This document shows, in pieces, positions 26,326 to 35,052 of a DNA stretch of 64,000 nucleotides (the first letter of the stretch is position 1; each line of letters opens with the position of its first letter). The notes under the pieces are model-generated. The model was not told the DNA's origin. It saw nothing but the letters and a program-made list of their open reading frames with translations, and searched no databases. Source of the stretch: Salinicoccus luteus DSM 17002 (lineage in GTDB: Bacteria > Bacillota > Bacilli > Staphylococcales > Salinicoccaceae). The position numbers were made by a program, and so were the translations under genes. The DNA lies in assembly GCF_000712035.1 (NCBI RefSeq), contig NZ_JONV01000006.1, forward strand, positions 310,001-374,000. Direction: 5' to 3'.

Positions 26326-27636
26326 CTAATTCCTTTTTCTACTGAGGATGTGTATTGGTGTACCAGTAAAATCAAAAGCTTTTCTCAGCTGGTTCTCCAA
26401 ATATCTCCGATAACTGAAGTGCATCAGCTCGACATCATTGACAAATAATACGAACGTCGGCGGAGCGACACTGACCTGGGTACCGTAGTAGATGTTGAGC
26501 CTGCGTCCCTTGTCGGTAGGCGTCGGGTTCATACTTACACTGTCTACAAGGACTTCATTCAGTGTACTTGATTGGACACGCTTCTTATGGGAATCGTTGA
26601 CCAGTTTAATCAATGGGAAGAGTGTCGCAAGACGTGACTTGTTCAATGCAGAGACGAAAGTGATGGGTGCATAGTCCAGGAACTGGAATTCCTGCCGTAT
26701 CTTGTCTTCGAACTTCTTCATCGTTTTGTCGTCTTTTTCAACAGCATCCCACTTGTTCACTACAAGCACAACCGCACGTCCGGCTTCATGGGCGAGTCCG
26801 GCGATTCTTTTGTCCTGTTCGATGATGCCCTCTTCCCCATTTATGACTACGAGGACGACATCCGATCTTTCTATCGCACGGTTCGCTCTCAGTACGGAGT
26901 ATTTTTCCGTAGCTTCATAGACTTTGCCTCTTTTGCGCATGCCGGCAGTATCGACCAGTGTATAGTGCTCATCATCATAATAGTATTCTGTATCGATTGC
27001 ATCACGTGTCGTGCCTGCAATATCCGAGACGATGACCCGCTCTTCTCCAAGGATGGCGTTGACGAGGCTCGACTTTCCGACATTTGGGCGGCCGATCAGG
27101 GAAACTCTGATGGAGTCGTCTGCCTCTACCTCTTCCTCTATGGATTTGAAGTGTTCGACCGCCTGATCGAGCACATCACCGAGCCCGAGTCCATGGGAGC
27201 CGGAGACAGGGAAAGGATCTCCGAGACCCAGGTTATAGAATTCATATATCTCGTTGCGCATCTCAAAGTTGTCTATTTTGTTTACCGCAAGCACAACCGG
27301 TTTTTTGGACTTCTGCAGAATACGGGCAACAAAAAGGTCATCCTCTGTAACCCCTTCCCTGCCATTGGTGATCATCAGGATGACATCTGCTTCCAATATC
27401 GCGATTTCTGCCTGCATTTTGATCTGTTCCTGAAACGGCTCATCTTTTATCTCTATTCCACCTGTATCGATGACATTGAATTCATGATTGAGCCAGTCCC
27501 CCGAAGCATAGAGGCGATCCCGTGTAACGCCCGGCGTATCTTCCACAATCGCTTTTCTTTCACCAATGATGCGATTGAACAGGGTGGATTTGCCGACATT
27601 CGGCCTCCCTACTACGGCTATTGTTGGTTTGTACAT
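26326..27636 (-). CDS. der: Ribosome assembly GTPase Der (EngA)
   Basis: Double GTPase acting in 50S subunit maturation. Two tandem G domains, each with P-loop GRPNVGKST / GRPNVGKSS, switch DTPGVTRDR / [14 protein letters not shown] and DTAGMRKRG, and NKID / NKWD boxes, followed by a C-terminal KH-like domain. 436 residues, exactly the family length. Lies between rpsA and gpsA, the usual order. Confidence 0.97.
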   Translation of the reverse strand: MYKPTIAVVGRPNVGKSTLFNRIIGERKAIVEDTPGVTRDRLYASGDWLNHEFNVIDTGGIEIKDEPFQEQIKMQAEIAILEADVILMITNGREGVTEDDLFVARILQKSKKPVVLAVNKIDNFEMRNEIYEFYNLGLGDPFPVSGSHGLGLGDVLDQAVEHFKSIEEEVEADDSIRVSLIGRPNVGKSSLVNAILGEERVIVSDIAGTTRDAIDTEYYYDDEHYTLVDTAGMRKRGKVYEATEKYSVLRANRAIERSDVVLVVINGEEGIIEQDKRIAGLAHEAGRAVVLVVNKWDAVEKDDKTMKKFEDKIRQEFQFLDYAPITFVSALNKSRLATLFPLIKLVNDSHKKRVQSSTLNEVLVDSVSMNPTPTDKGRRLNIYYGTQVSVAPPTFVLFVNDVELMHFSYRRYLENQLRKAFDFTGTPIHILSRKRN

Positions 27637-27681
27637 ATCCTACCTCCTATATTTAAGGTCATTTTAACATAAAAATAAAAT

Positions 27682-27704
27682 AAAGAGCGATAGTATCGCT
27701 CTTT
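27682..27704 (-). terminator. Terminator after rpsA
   Basis: Eleven-pair perfect stem AAAGAGCGATA / TATCGCTCTTT, followed on the minus strand by TTATTTTATTTTTA. Confidence 0.88.
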
Positions 27705-27738
27705 AAGTCAATTGCTGTACTATTGATTTGAAGTCGTT

Positions 27739-28971
27739 CTAGATATCCAGGTCCCTGAAACGATCGCCAAATACATCTCCAAGTGTTGGACCTTCATCAT
27801 CCGAATCATCCCGGTAAACTTTGGTCTGTTCCTCTCTGGATGGTCTCTCGGATGTTTCCTTGATGGAAAGGGATACTTTTTCGGAATCCTCATTGAGTGA
27901 GAGGATCTTAACTGTCACCGTCTGTCCTTCTTTCAGTACATCGGATGGCGTAGCAACATGTTCATGACTGATTTCAGATACATGAACCAGTCCTTCGACA
28001 CCTGGTGTCACTTCGACGAATGCACCGAAGTCGACAAGCCTCTTCACAGTACCCTCAAGGACATCACCTTCTGAATGTTCATTCACGAACGTATTGAAAG
28101 GGCTCTCCTGTGCCTGTTTGAGGGAAAGGCTGATCCGTTCCTGTTCAGGATCTACGTCGAGGATCTTCACCTGGACCTTGTCGCCGATGTTCACTGCATC
28201 TTCGACTTTCTCAACCCTGCTGTAGTCAAGCTCTGAAATGTGCGCGAGCCCGTCAACTTCACCGAGATTGATGAATGCCCCGAAAGTAGTGATGCGGACA
28301 ACTTCACCTTCAACGATGCTGCCTGCTTCAAGGGATTCGAGCTGTTTTTTGCGCTCTTCCGCTTTTTCGGCTTCGACGATGCGTTTGCGGTTAAGGATGA
28401 CACGGTTCTTCTCCGGTTCAATGTCTTCCACTTTGACTTCCAGTTCCTGTCCTTCGAACTGGTCGAGGTCTTCGATATACGCATCGGATAAGAGTGAAGC
28501 AGGAATGAATCCCCTGACACCGACATCCACGACAAGTCCAGCTTTTACAACTTCCATTACTGTACCTGTGATCGTCTCGTCATTATCCTTTGCAGACTGA
28601 AGACTGTCGTAGGCATTTGTTTCATCGAGCTTTCTGATGGAGAAAATGACATTCTTGCGGTCTTCCTCGTTTTCCACCTTGATGACTACGCCTTCGATTG
28701 TATCTTCTTCAGAAACAATTTCTTCGGGGCGCTCGATTCTTTTGTTGGTGAGTTGACTGATTGGAACGATACCCTCAAAGTCGGAATCTTCGATGTGCGC
28801 TTTTACGAATTTATCTTCTATCTTGTAAACGGTGCCCCTTACAGTATCACCGATTTCAAATTCGCTAGAAGTATTTGCATCCGTCTCTTCGGAAGTGTTC
28901 ACTTCCTCGTTCAGTTGTTCCTCATTGCTTTCTTCATTGTTCTCTTCGTTCATAATATTATCTGTCGTCAT
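27739..28971 (-). CDS. rpsA: S1 RNA-binding domain protein (ribosomal protein S1 homologue)
   Basis: Four tandem S1 OB-fold domains, beginning near residues 40, 125, 210 and 295, recognisable by repeated G-x-V-x3-G-x-F/L-V-x-G-G-V type strands (for example VVRITTFGAFINLGEVDGLAHISEL and VKRLVDFGAFVEVTPGVEGLVHVSE, given here as separate examples). The Gram-positive form (YpfD) has four rather than six domains. N-terminus is strongly acidic (residues 1-40 almost half Glu/Asn). 410 residues. Last gene of cmk-plsC-rpsA. In the upstream 74-base gap a TTGACA and a small palindrome (ACAAAT/ATTTGT) occur without a good -10. Confidence 0.92.
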   Translation of the reverse strand: MTTDNIMNEENNEESNEEQLNEEVNTSEETDANTSSEFEIGDTVRGTVYKIEDKFVKAHIEDSDFEGIVPISQLTNKRIERPEEIVSEEDTIEGVVIKVENEEDRKNVIFSIRKLDETNAYDSLQSAKDNDETITGTVMEVVKAGLVVDVGVRGFIPASLLSDAYIEDLDQFEGQELEVKVEDIEPEKNRVILNRKRIVEAEKAEERKKQLESLEAGSIVEGEVVRITTFGAFINLGEVDGLAHISELDYSRVEKVEDAVNIGDKVQVKILDVDPEQERISLSLKQAQESPFNTFVNEHSEGDVLEGTVKRLVDFGAFVEVTPGVEGLVHVSEISHEHVATPSDVLKEGQTVTVKILSLNEDSEKVSLSIKETSERPSREEQTKVYRDDSDDEGPTLGDVFGDRFRDLDI

Positions 28972-29045
28972 ATGCCTGCCTCCAATTACATTACTAAAAA
29001 GTGTATATATCTAAGTTCTTACAAATATATTGATTTGTCAAGTAA

Positions 29046-29621
29046 TTATGCGGAAATTAGAAGATTGTTGATGTCTTCCCTGATTCTTTCCGTTATTTCC
29101 TTGCGGTTCTTGCCTTCTGCAATCAATGCAGCGGTATCAATAGGTTTGCCAAATATTATTGTAACACCTTTTTTCCTATCATAGTTGCCTTTAATTGCAG
29201 TCGGCACAATCTTTGCACCGGATTTCACGGCCATGAAGCTTGCCCCCTGCTGCAGATCCTTCAGTGTTCCTGACTTGTTTCTGCTGCCTTCCGGAAAGAT
29301 GAGGAGCATGTTCCCCTCCTTCAGCACTTCGATGGATTTCTTCAGTGCAGCCCTGTCACCCTTTCCGCGCTCCACCGGCAGTGCGTTCAGGCGGCTGATA
29401 AGGTAGCCGAGGACTGGTATTTTGAACAATTCCGATTTTGCGAAGAAGGACATTTCCCTTTTGACGCTGATGGCCACAAGAGGGGGATCCAACTCGGAGA
29501 TGTGGTTGCTGCAGATTACTACAGGACCATCGGGTGGAATCCTGTCCTCACCGATCACCCGGATTTTATATCTTGTGTGATAGAATCTTTTAACGATTGT
29601 TTTAACTGTGTTGTACAGCAT
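29046..29621 (-). CDS. plsC: 1-acyl-sn-glycerol-3-phosphate acyltransferase
   Basis: Membrane-associated acyltransferase that makes phosphatidic acid from lysophosphatidate. Catalytic NHISELD (H-x4-D) and substrate-binding FPEGSRNKSG are present. 191 residues. Two bases separate it from the cmk stop, so the two are one operon; the cmk-plsC-rpsA arrangement is that of Bacillus. Confidence 0.93.
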   Translation of the reverse strand: MLYNTVKTIVKRFYHTRYKIRVIGEDRIPPDGPVVICSNHISELDPPLVAISVKREMSFFAKSELFKIPVLGYLISRLNALPVERGKGDRAALKKSIEVLKEGNMLLIFPEGSRNKSGTLKDLQQGASFMAVKSGAKIVPTAIKGNYDRKKGVTIIFGKPIDTAALIAEGKNRKEITERIREDINNLLISA

Positions 29622-29623
29622 CT

Positions 29624-30280
29624 CTAGTCCTCCCTCAACAGGTCTTCAGCCATTCTGATGATTTTGTTCTCGACTTCAGGAATGCTCATATGGCTTGTGT
29701 CGAGCAGCACTGCATCATGTGCTTTTACAAGTGGGGAAATCTCCCTGTTCATATCCAAATCGTCCCGCCGGATGATCTGGTCGGTCAACGTTTCGAGGTT
29801 GATATCGGTGCCCCGCTCCTTTTCTTCCTTCAACCTGCGCCTTGCCCGTATCTCAGGAGAAGCTTTCATATAGACTTTGAGTTCCGCATCGGGCAGTACC
29901 GTGGTGCCGATGTCCCTGCCGTCCATCACCACGCCCTTGTCTTCGGCAATCTTCCGCTGCATCGAGACAAGATAACTTCTTACCGTGGCAAGGCTTGAAA
30001 CTTCACTTACCCTGTTCGTCACTTCCTGGCTGCGTATGTCCCCGGATACATCTTCACCATTCAGATATATGGAAGTGCCATCGGTGCCAAAACGTATATC
30101 CACATCATCCAACTGGTCGATGATACCCTTCCCATTCCGGATGACATGGAGGGTGACCGCACGGTACATTGCGCCGGTATCGATGTATATGTAACCCATT
30201 CTTTTGGCCACACGTTTGGAAATCGTACTCTTGCCTGCTGCAGCAGGACCATCAATCGCGATATTGATTTTCATATTCAT
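29624..30280 (-). CDS. cmk: Cytidylate kinase
   Basis: Phosphorylates CMP and dCMP. P-loop GPAAAGKST, NMP-binding MDGRDIGTTVLPDAELKVY and LID region ARRRLKEEKERG are visible. 218 residues, normal length. Start at 30280 lies after AAGGCGGG; a second ATG at 30274 is also possible. Divergent from ansA with a 71-base gap. Confidence 0.96.
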   Translation of the reverse strand: MNMKINIAIDGPAAAGKSTISKRVAKRMGYIYIDTGAMYRAVTLHVIRNGKGIIDQLDDVDIRFGTDGTSIYLNGEDVSGDIRSQEVTNRVSEVSSLATVRSYLVSMQRKIAEDKGVVMDGRDIGTTVLPDAELKVYMKASPEIRARRRLKEEKERGTDINLETLTDQIIRRDDLDMNREISPLVKAHDAVLLDTSHMSIPEVENKIIRMAEDLLRED

Positions 30281-30291
30281 ATAAACCCGCC

Positions 30292-30320
30292 TTGTTCATT
30301 GTTCCAGTTTATTTTATCAT
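30292..30320 (+). promoter_or_regulatory. Possible promoter of ansA
   Basis: TTGTTC, 17 bases, TATCAT in the cmk-ansA gap; the -35 half is poor. Confidence 0.4.
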
Positions 30321-30351
30321 AGTTTTATAAATTCGTTTAGGAGGAAGTCAT

Positions 30352-31311
30352 ATGCAGAAGAAAATTTTGGCGATTCACACGGGGGGGACGATCAGCATGT
30401 CCTCAACTGAAGGCCTGATCACCTCAGGGGCTGAAAATCCGGTGAAGATGGACCGGGCAGAGGATCTGGGCATCATTCTTGAGGAGAGCTACCCCGTGAA
30501 GAAGCCATCCCCCCATATGACCCTGGACGATATGATCGAAATCAGGAACATCATCCGAAGGGAAGCACACGATTATGACGGCTTTGTCATCACCCATGGC
30601 ACGGATACGCTTGAAGAGACTGCATATTTCCTCGACCTAACCCTGGATCTCCCCCAGCCTGTGGTGATTACAGGGGCAATGCGCTCGTTCAATGAAATCG
30701 GTTCTGATGGCATGTACAACTACCTGTCCAGCCTGCGTACTGCGATGGACGACCAGTCTGTCTCAAGAGGCGTCCTTGTCGTCTTCAATGACGAAATACA
30801 TACGGCCAGGAACGTCACCAAGACACACACATCCAATATCGCGACTTTCCAGAGCCCGAACCACGGGCCGATCGGCATACTGACGAAGGATGACATCCAC
30901 TACCATCACCAGGTGAGTGTCCAGGACCAGTTCGAACTTGCCGATTCGAGCTGGAAGGTGGGTCTCATCAAAGCCCATGCCGACCTGGAAGGCACCTTCT
31001 TCGATGCCCTGGTCGAGGGCGGGTACGACGGGCTTGTAATCGAGGCACTGGGGCAGGGCAACCTGCCACCGAGTGCACTCGACGGCCTCCAGAGGGCACT
31101 GGATGCCGGCATCAGTACCGTTCTCGTCTCGCGATCCTTCAACGGCATCGTCGGCAGCTACTATGATTACGAGGGTGGCGGTCATGATCTTAAAAACAGG
31201 GGGATCATCTTTTCAAATGGCCTGAACGGACAGAAGGCACGGATCAAACTGCTTCTCGCATTGTGCAACGCACTTGATGGAGAAGCGCTCGAAGAGGTTT
31301 TCCAGCATTAA
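30352..31311 (+). CDS. ansA: L-asparaginase, type I (cytoplasmic)
   Basis: Hydrolyses asparagine to aspartate and ammonia. Both catalytic threonine regions are visible: HTGGTISM at the N-terminus and THGTDTLEETA around residue 85. No signal peptide, so cytoplasmic. 319 residues. AGGAGG ribosome binding site before the ATG. One of the few plus-strand genes; its convergent neighbour ypdA shares a hairpin terminator with it, an order also known in Staphylococcus. Confidence 0.95.
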   Translation: MQKKILAIHTGGTISMSSTEGLITSGAENPVKMDRAEDLGIILEESYPVKKPSPHMTLDDMIEIRNIIRREAHDYDGFVITHGTDTLEETAYFLDLTLDLPQPVVITGAMRSFNEIGSDGMYNYLSSLRTAMDDQSVSRGVLVVFNDEIHTARNVTKTHTSNIATFQSPNHGPIGILTKDDIHYHHQVSVQDQFELADSSWKVGLIKAHADLEGTFFDALVEGGYDGLVIEALGQGNLPPSALDGLQRALDAGISTVLVSRSFNGIVGSYYDYEGGGHDLKNRGIIFSNGLNGQKARIKLLLALCNALDGEALEEVFQH

Positions 31312-31313
31312 AA

Positions 31314-31358
31314 ATTAAGAATGCCCTTTGCCTGTGGGAGGCAAAGGGCATTCTTAAT
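31314..31358. terminator. Bidirectional terminator ansA / ypdA with 20-bp stem
   Basis: Perfect 20-base inverted repeat (31314-31333 with 31339-31358) around a 5-base loop. On the minus strand it is followed by ATTTTTAAT; on the plus strand by a T-rich stretch. Confidence 0.88.
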
Positions 31359-31362
31359 GCAT

Positions 31363-32331
31363 TTATTTCTTCTTCAAGATGTCTTCGGCAATGGCACCTC
31401 CATGGAACCTGCCATTCTCTATGAAGATGGTATTGGCATCATTGCCTGCGGCTATTACACCTGCAATGTAGAGATTATCAACATTGGTCTCCATCGTTTC
31501 CCTGTCATGCATCGGAGCAACACCATGTTCGTTCTCATTGAGCTCGACTCCAAACGACTTCAGCAGCCGGTAGTCGGGATGATAGCCAATCATGGCAAAC
31601 ACGTAGTCATTTGGTATTTCGAATGTTTCACCCTCTTTTTCAAGCACGACGCTGTCATCCTTGATATCGACAACTTCCGTATTGAAGTGCATCTCTATCT
31701 TGTCATGTTTAACAAGGGAGTCAAACTGTGGCAGTACCCATGGTTTTACACTTTTGGAATAGGCACCCCGTCGGTAGACGACTGTAACATTACTGCCGGC
31801 CTTCTCGAGTTCAATGGCTGCGTCCACACTGGAATTCTTTCCGCCGACCACGAGTACATTCTGGTTGAAGAAGGGATGGGCCTCCTTGAAGTAGTGGAAT
31901 ACTTTATCCTTCTGCTCCCCCGGGACGTTCAGCTTGTTCGGCTGCCCGTAATAGCCTGTGGCAATCACGAGATGATCGCAGCTATAGCGGCCTTTGGATG
32001 TCTCCAGTATGAACTCGTCTCCAGCCTTCCGGCCGGATGAGACTTCTTCATAAGTATTTATCATCAGGTCAAAATGCTTTACTGCCTCACGGTAGTAGAC
32101 CAGCGCCTGGTTTCTTTTCGGCTTATGTTGTTCTGTAATGAATGGGAAATCGCCTATGGAGAGCTTCTCGCTCGAAGAGAAGAATGTCTGATGGGTCGGG
32201 TAGTTGTAGATGGCCTCGACGATATTCCCTTTTTCAATGACGAGGTAGTCCATCCCCCTATTCTGCAGCTCTATGGCCGTAGACAGGCCACACGGCCCCG
32301 CACCTATGATGATGGTTTCTATATGCTTCAT
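31363..32331 (-). CDS. ypdA: Bacillithiol disulfide reductase YpdA
   Basis: FAD- and NADPH-dependent oxidoreductase that recycles bacillithiol disulfide with the bacilliredoxins. FAD-binding GAGPCGLSTAIEL at the start, NADPH-binding GGKNSSVDAAIELEKAG in the middle, and no thioredoxin-reductase CxxC, as expected for YpdA. ATG at 32331 follows AAAGGTG; an in-frame GTG at 32340 lies in that site. 322 residues. Immediately downstream of the ebpS-like gene. Its partners bshA (10.2 kb) and bacilliredoxin (56.0 kb) are in the same window. Confidence 0.93.
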   Translation of the reverse strand: MKHIETIIIGAGPCGLSTAIELQNRGMDYLVIEKGNIVEAIYNYPTHQTFFSSSEKLSIGDFPFITEQHKPKRNQALVYYREAVKHFDLMINTYEEVSSGRKAGDEFILETSKGRYSCDHLVIATGYYGQPNKLNVPGEQKDKVFHYFKEAHPFFNQNVLVVGGKNSSVDAAIELEKAGSNVTVVYRRGAYSKSVKPWVLPQFDSLVKHDKIEMHFNTEVVDIKDDSVVLEKEGETFEIPNDYVFAMIGYHPDYRLLKSFGVELNENEHGVAPMHDRETMETNVDNLYIAGVIAAGNDANTIFIENGRFHGGAIAEDILKKK

Positions 32332-32344
32332 GTTTAACACCTTT

Positions 32345-33373
32345 CTATTCTGGTATCACCAGTTCCTGTCCGACTGACAATGAATCGGCATCCACGCCGT
32401 TGTTGGCTTCCTGGATTTTTCTGATGTTCTCTGAACTGCCGCTGCCATAGTACCTGATTGCGATGCGGAACAGGTTGTCTTCGGGACGCACTATATGAGT
32501 GGTGCTGCCAGAAGGCGTCTCTTCGTCTGAAGAATCTTCTTCAGGCTCTTCGGCTGTTTCCTCTTCAGGTGCTTCCGGCGCTTCTTCAGTTTCCTCTTCC
32601 TGTTGGGCTTCAGGTTCTTCCACAATGCTTGTGCTGGACTCGGGGGCTTCTCCCGCCTCCTTCTCCTCTATGGCTGTGGCAGCCGCCTCTTCAAGTTCGG
32701 CCTCCTGATCCTCGCTCAAATCGAGTTCCACGGCGCCGGTACCCAAGTCATTCTGATCCGTCTCTTCCCTGGATTCGGCCAGCTCACGCTCCATCTCAGC
32801 CTTCTGGTCTTCAAGTTCCTCATCGACTTCCTCCGAAGGTGCTTCAGAAGCCTCTTCGGTGGGTTCCCCGGCATTATCCGCAACGCCTCCGGTCCCATTT
32901 CCCGATGGCCAGAAGTTGCTGATGATGAGTACTCCCAATATAATTGTCAGAGGGAGGACGAGAACGCCTGCGATTATGGCGGGCACAAGCCGCCTGTCCC
33001 TTCGCCTCTCCCCGTTTCCATCGGCATCGGCGCGGTTTTTCTGTGGCCTGAGTTCCGACAGTTTTTCCTTCGATACTTTGATCTCATCTTTGAATCTTCT
33101 ATTGTAGGAGGAAAGACGGCCCGCAAAGAATGCCTTTCCCTTATCAAGATTTTCTCTGTTGATATATCCGGTGAATTTGCCCCTCCATGCTTTGAACCGG
33201 TCTCCGGGCGTCGCCTTATGCCCATCCCTGTCCTTCGGCCGATGGCGCTCTGCGCGGCTCAGGCTATTGGTGTCTTCCCCACCCGCCGTTGATGATTGCT
33301 TCTTGTCGCTTTTTTCCTTTTTCGCCTGGGAAGCACGCTTATGTTCTACATCCTTGTAAAAATCATCTTTCAT
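32345..33373 (-). CDS. ebpS: EbpS-like LysM membrane protein
   Basis: 342-residue surface protein resembling staphylococcal elastin-binding protein EbpS in order of parts: a charged, Lys/Arg-rich cytoplasm-type N-terminal region, one strong membrane helix near residues 150-175 (VPAIIAGVLVLPLTIILGVL), a long Glu/Ala/Pro-rich acidic spacer, and a C-terminal LysM domain that binds peptidoglycan (THIVRPEDNLFRIAIRYYG). Position next to ypdA and fer matches ebpS. ATG at 33373 follows GAGGAG by seven bases; the longer frame from 33430 would run into the promoter. Elastin binding itself cannot be judged from sequence. Confidence 0.82.
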   Translation of the reverse strand: MKDDFYKDVEHKRASQAKKEKSDKKQSSTAGGEDTNSLSRAERHRPKDRDGHKATPGDRFKAWRGKFTGYINRENLDKGKAFFAGRLSSYNRRFKDEIKVSKEKLSELRPQKNRADADGNGERRRDRRLVPAIIAGVLVLPLTIILGVLIISNFWPSGNGTGGVADNAGEPTEEASEAPSEEVDEELEDQKAEMERELAESREETDQNDLGTGAVELDLSEDQEAELEEAAATAIEEKEAGEAPESSTSIVEEPEAQQEEETEEAPEAPEEETAEEPEEDSSDEETPSGSTTHIVRPEDNLFRIAIRYYGSGSSENIRKIQEANNGVDADSLSVGQELVIPE

Positions 33374-33407
33374 AGACATTCTCCTCAAACTGGTATCGTT
33401 CTTTATA

Positions 33408-33436
33408 ATTATAGTATGTTTCCATTTCATTGTGAA
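33408..33436 (-). promoter_or_regulatory. Promoter of ebpS-ypdA abutting the IS right end
   Basis: TTCACA, 17 bases, TATAAT on the minus strand, ahead of ebpS. The TTCAC part of the -35 box coincides with the probable right end of the IS200/IS605 element. Confidence 0.7.
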
Positions 33437-33556
33437 CTACTCACCACTTATTTGCTTCCCAAATTGAAGTGGGAGCTTCTTGGGAAGACCGTACTTTTAC
33501 TAGCCACGGTTGTTTACCAAGCTCGTCGGGTGGTTCCCACCCTGAAGGAATTCGTT
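33432..33556 (-). ncRNA. Candidate omegaRNA (reRNA) scaffold at the 3' end of tnpB
   Basis: Non-coding stretch after the tnpB stop, rich in paired segments on the minus strand: perfect GGGTGG-GAA-CCACCC (33528-33542), CCGT/ACGG, and two interleaved helices, CCACTT/AAGTGG (33444-33449 with 33467-33472) and CTTCCCAA/TTGGGAAG (33455-33462 with 33480-33487), which form a pseudoknot. TnpB omegaRNAs are known to come from this place and to contain a pseudoknot; the guide would be the flanking bases just below 33432. Confidence 0.6.
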
Positions 33557-34648
33557 TTAGTTTGCCAACATCAACAGGTTGATGCTCGCGTTGATGTCAC
33601 GGTCATGATGAGCGCCACAGGCACACGTCCATTCACGGACATCCATCGTCTTCTTCTCGCCTTTTACTCCGCAAGTGGAACAGATTTGAGTGGATGCGTA
33701 CCAGGGGGCTGCCTTGATGAGCATCCGTCCGTAGAAGTTTGATTTGTATTCGAGTTGTCGGACGAACTCGTACCAACTGACATCTGCAATCGATTTGGCG
33801 ACCTTGTGGTTCTTCATCATGTTGTTCGATTTCAATGTCTCCACGACGATGACTTGGTTCTCGTCAACGATTTGTTTCGACAATTTATGAAGAAAGTCGT
33901 TACGTTGGTTTGCGATTTTCTCGTGTTTCTTGGCGAGGATCAGCTTGGCTTTCTCTCTGTTTTTGCTTCCAATCGTCTTTCGTGACAAAGCGCGCTGCGC
34001 CTTCTTGACCTTCTCTTCCGACTTGCGAAGGAAACGCGGATTGTCAATCTTATTTGAAATCATCTCATCATTTGTCATGATGGCGAAGTGTTGAAGGCCG
34101 AGATCGATACCAATTTTATTTTTGGCAGGCATCCACTTTTCTTCACCTTGATTGACAAGAATGGAGACGAAGAACTTGCCCGTCTTCGTCATCGAGATTG
34201 TCGCGGACTTGATGATTCCCTCGAAAAAACGATGTTGTTTGAACTTTACGAAGCCGATCTTAGGAAGTTTCACCTTCCCGTCCTCGATGCGGACGCTCCC
34301 GTTCTGATTGTTGGTCGTGTAGGAGGCGCGGCCGCTGTGCTTCGATTTGAACTTCGGGAACCCTACAGATTTGTCGCGGAAGAAGTTGGCATATGCCTTA
34401 TTTAAGTCCATCTGGGCATTCGCCAGAGACAAGCTGTCGACCGCTTTCAAAAAAGGAAACTCATCTTTATACTTCGCCGGGGTCGGGAGCTTCTGCTTCG
34501 CGTCAGGGTTCAGTTTCGACGCTTCATACAGCCGGAACCGTTCTTCGAGCATCTTATTGTAGACGAAACGAACGCAACCGAACGTCTTCATGAAGTATTC
34601 TTGTTGCAGCTTTGTCGGGTATAGTCGAAACTTGTAAGCCTTCAGCAA
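33557..34648 (-). CDS. tnpB: TnpB RNA-guided nuclease (IS200/IS605)
   Basis: Transposon-encoded ancestor of Cas12-type nucleases; it cuts DNA guided by an omegaRNA from the element end and helps retain the element. The N-terminal helix-turn-helix start LLKAYKFRLYPTKLQQEYF, the split RuvC residues D in KIGIDLGLQHFAI, E in VVVETLKSNN and D in HDRDINASINLL, and the zinc finger CSTCG / CACG are all present, so the protein looks functional. TTG at 34648, eight bases after AAAGGAG, is chosen; the longer frame from 34756 would overlap tnpA by 100 bases. 363 residues. Stop lies directly before the structured RNA region. Confidence 0.92.
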   Translation of the reverse strand: MLKAYKFRLYPTKLQQEYFMKTFGCVRFVYNKMLEERFRLYEASKLNPDAKQKLPTPAKYKDEFPFLKAVDSLSLANAQMDLNKAYANFFRDKSVGFPKFKSKHSGRASYTTNNQNGSVRIEDGKVKLPKIGFVKFKQHRFFEGIIKSATISMTKTGKFFVSILVNQGEEKWMPAKNKIGIDLGLQHFAIMTNDEMISNKIDNPRFLRKSEEKVKKAQRALSRKTIGSKNREKAKLILAKKHEKIANQRNDFLHKLSKQIVDENQVIVVETLKSNNMMKNHKVAKSIADVSWYEFVRQLEYKSNFYGRMLIKAAPWYASTQICSTCGVKGEKKTMDVREWTCACGAHHDRDINASINLLMLAN

Positions 34649-34653
34649 AGTGA

Positions 34654-35052
34654 TCACTCCTTTCCTTGTTTTTCGATGTATTGCCTGATGACGTCGATCG
34701 TCGCACCACCGGTCGTCACGAGACAGTAGCTTCGAGACCAGAACATTTCTTTCCACAGTCTTCTCTTGACGTGCGGAAAGTCTCGTTTGATCAGTCGACT
34801 ACTGGCGCTCTTGTAGGCGTTCAGAAACTTCGACATCTCTGTGTTCGGGTGAGCTTTGAACAACACATGGATATGATCCCCGTCATGATTCCATTCGATC
34901 AGTGTGATATGGTATGACGCGCCGATCCGTTCGAACGTCTGTCTCGCAAACTCCGAGACGTCTTCGTCAATCACCTTGCGTCTATATTTGACCACCAAGA
35001 CGAGGTGATAATTCAGAAGAAAGACTGAATGTTTATTTGTATCCATTTTCAT
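34654..35052 (-). CDS. tnpA: TnpA Y1 (HUH) transposase
   Basis: Single-strand DNA transposase of the IS200/IS605 family. HUH motif HIH in GDHIHVLF, and the catalytic tyrosine in VIRQYIEKQGK near the C-terminus; 132 residues, the normal size. The AAAAGGA ribosome binding site falls in the loop of the left-end hairpin, a feature known to reduce tnpA translation in IS200. A second ATG at 35046 is also possible. Confidence 0.93.
   Translation of the reverse strand: MKMDTNKHSVFLLNYHLVLVVKYRRKVIDEDVSEFARQTFERIGASYHITLIEWNHDGDHIHVLFKAHPNTEMSKFLNAYKSASSRLIKRDFPHVKRRLWKEMFWSRSYCLVTTGGATIDVIRQYIEKQGKE

Noticed and set aside
26788-27672. 294-residue plus-strand frame
   Set aside because: Antisense to der, whose two G domains are complete; open only through codon bias.
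32603-33292. 229-residue plus-strand frame
   Set aside because: Antisense to the EbpS-like gene; the acidic repeat codons leave reversed frames open.
33557-34756. Long tnpB start at 34756
   Set aside because: Would overlap tnpA by about 100 bases and add residues without family match; TTG at 34648 follows a good ribosome binding site.
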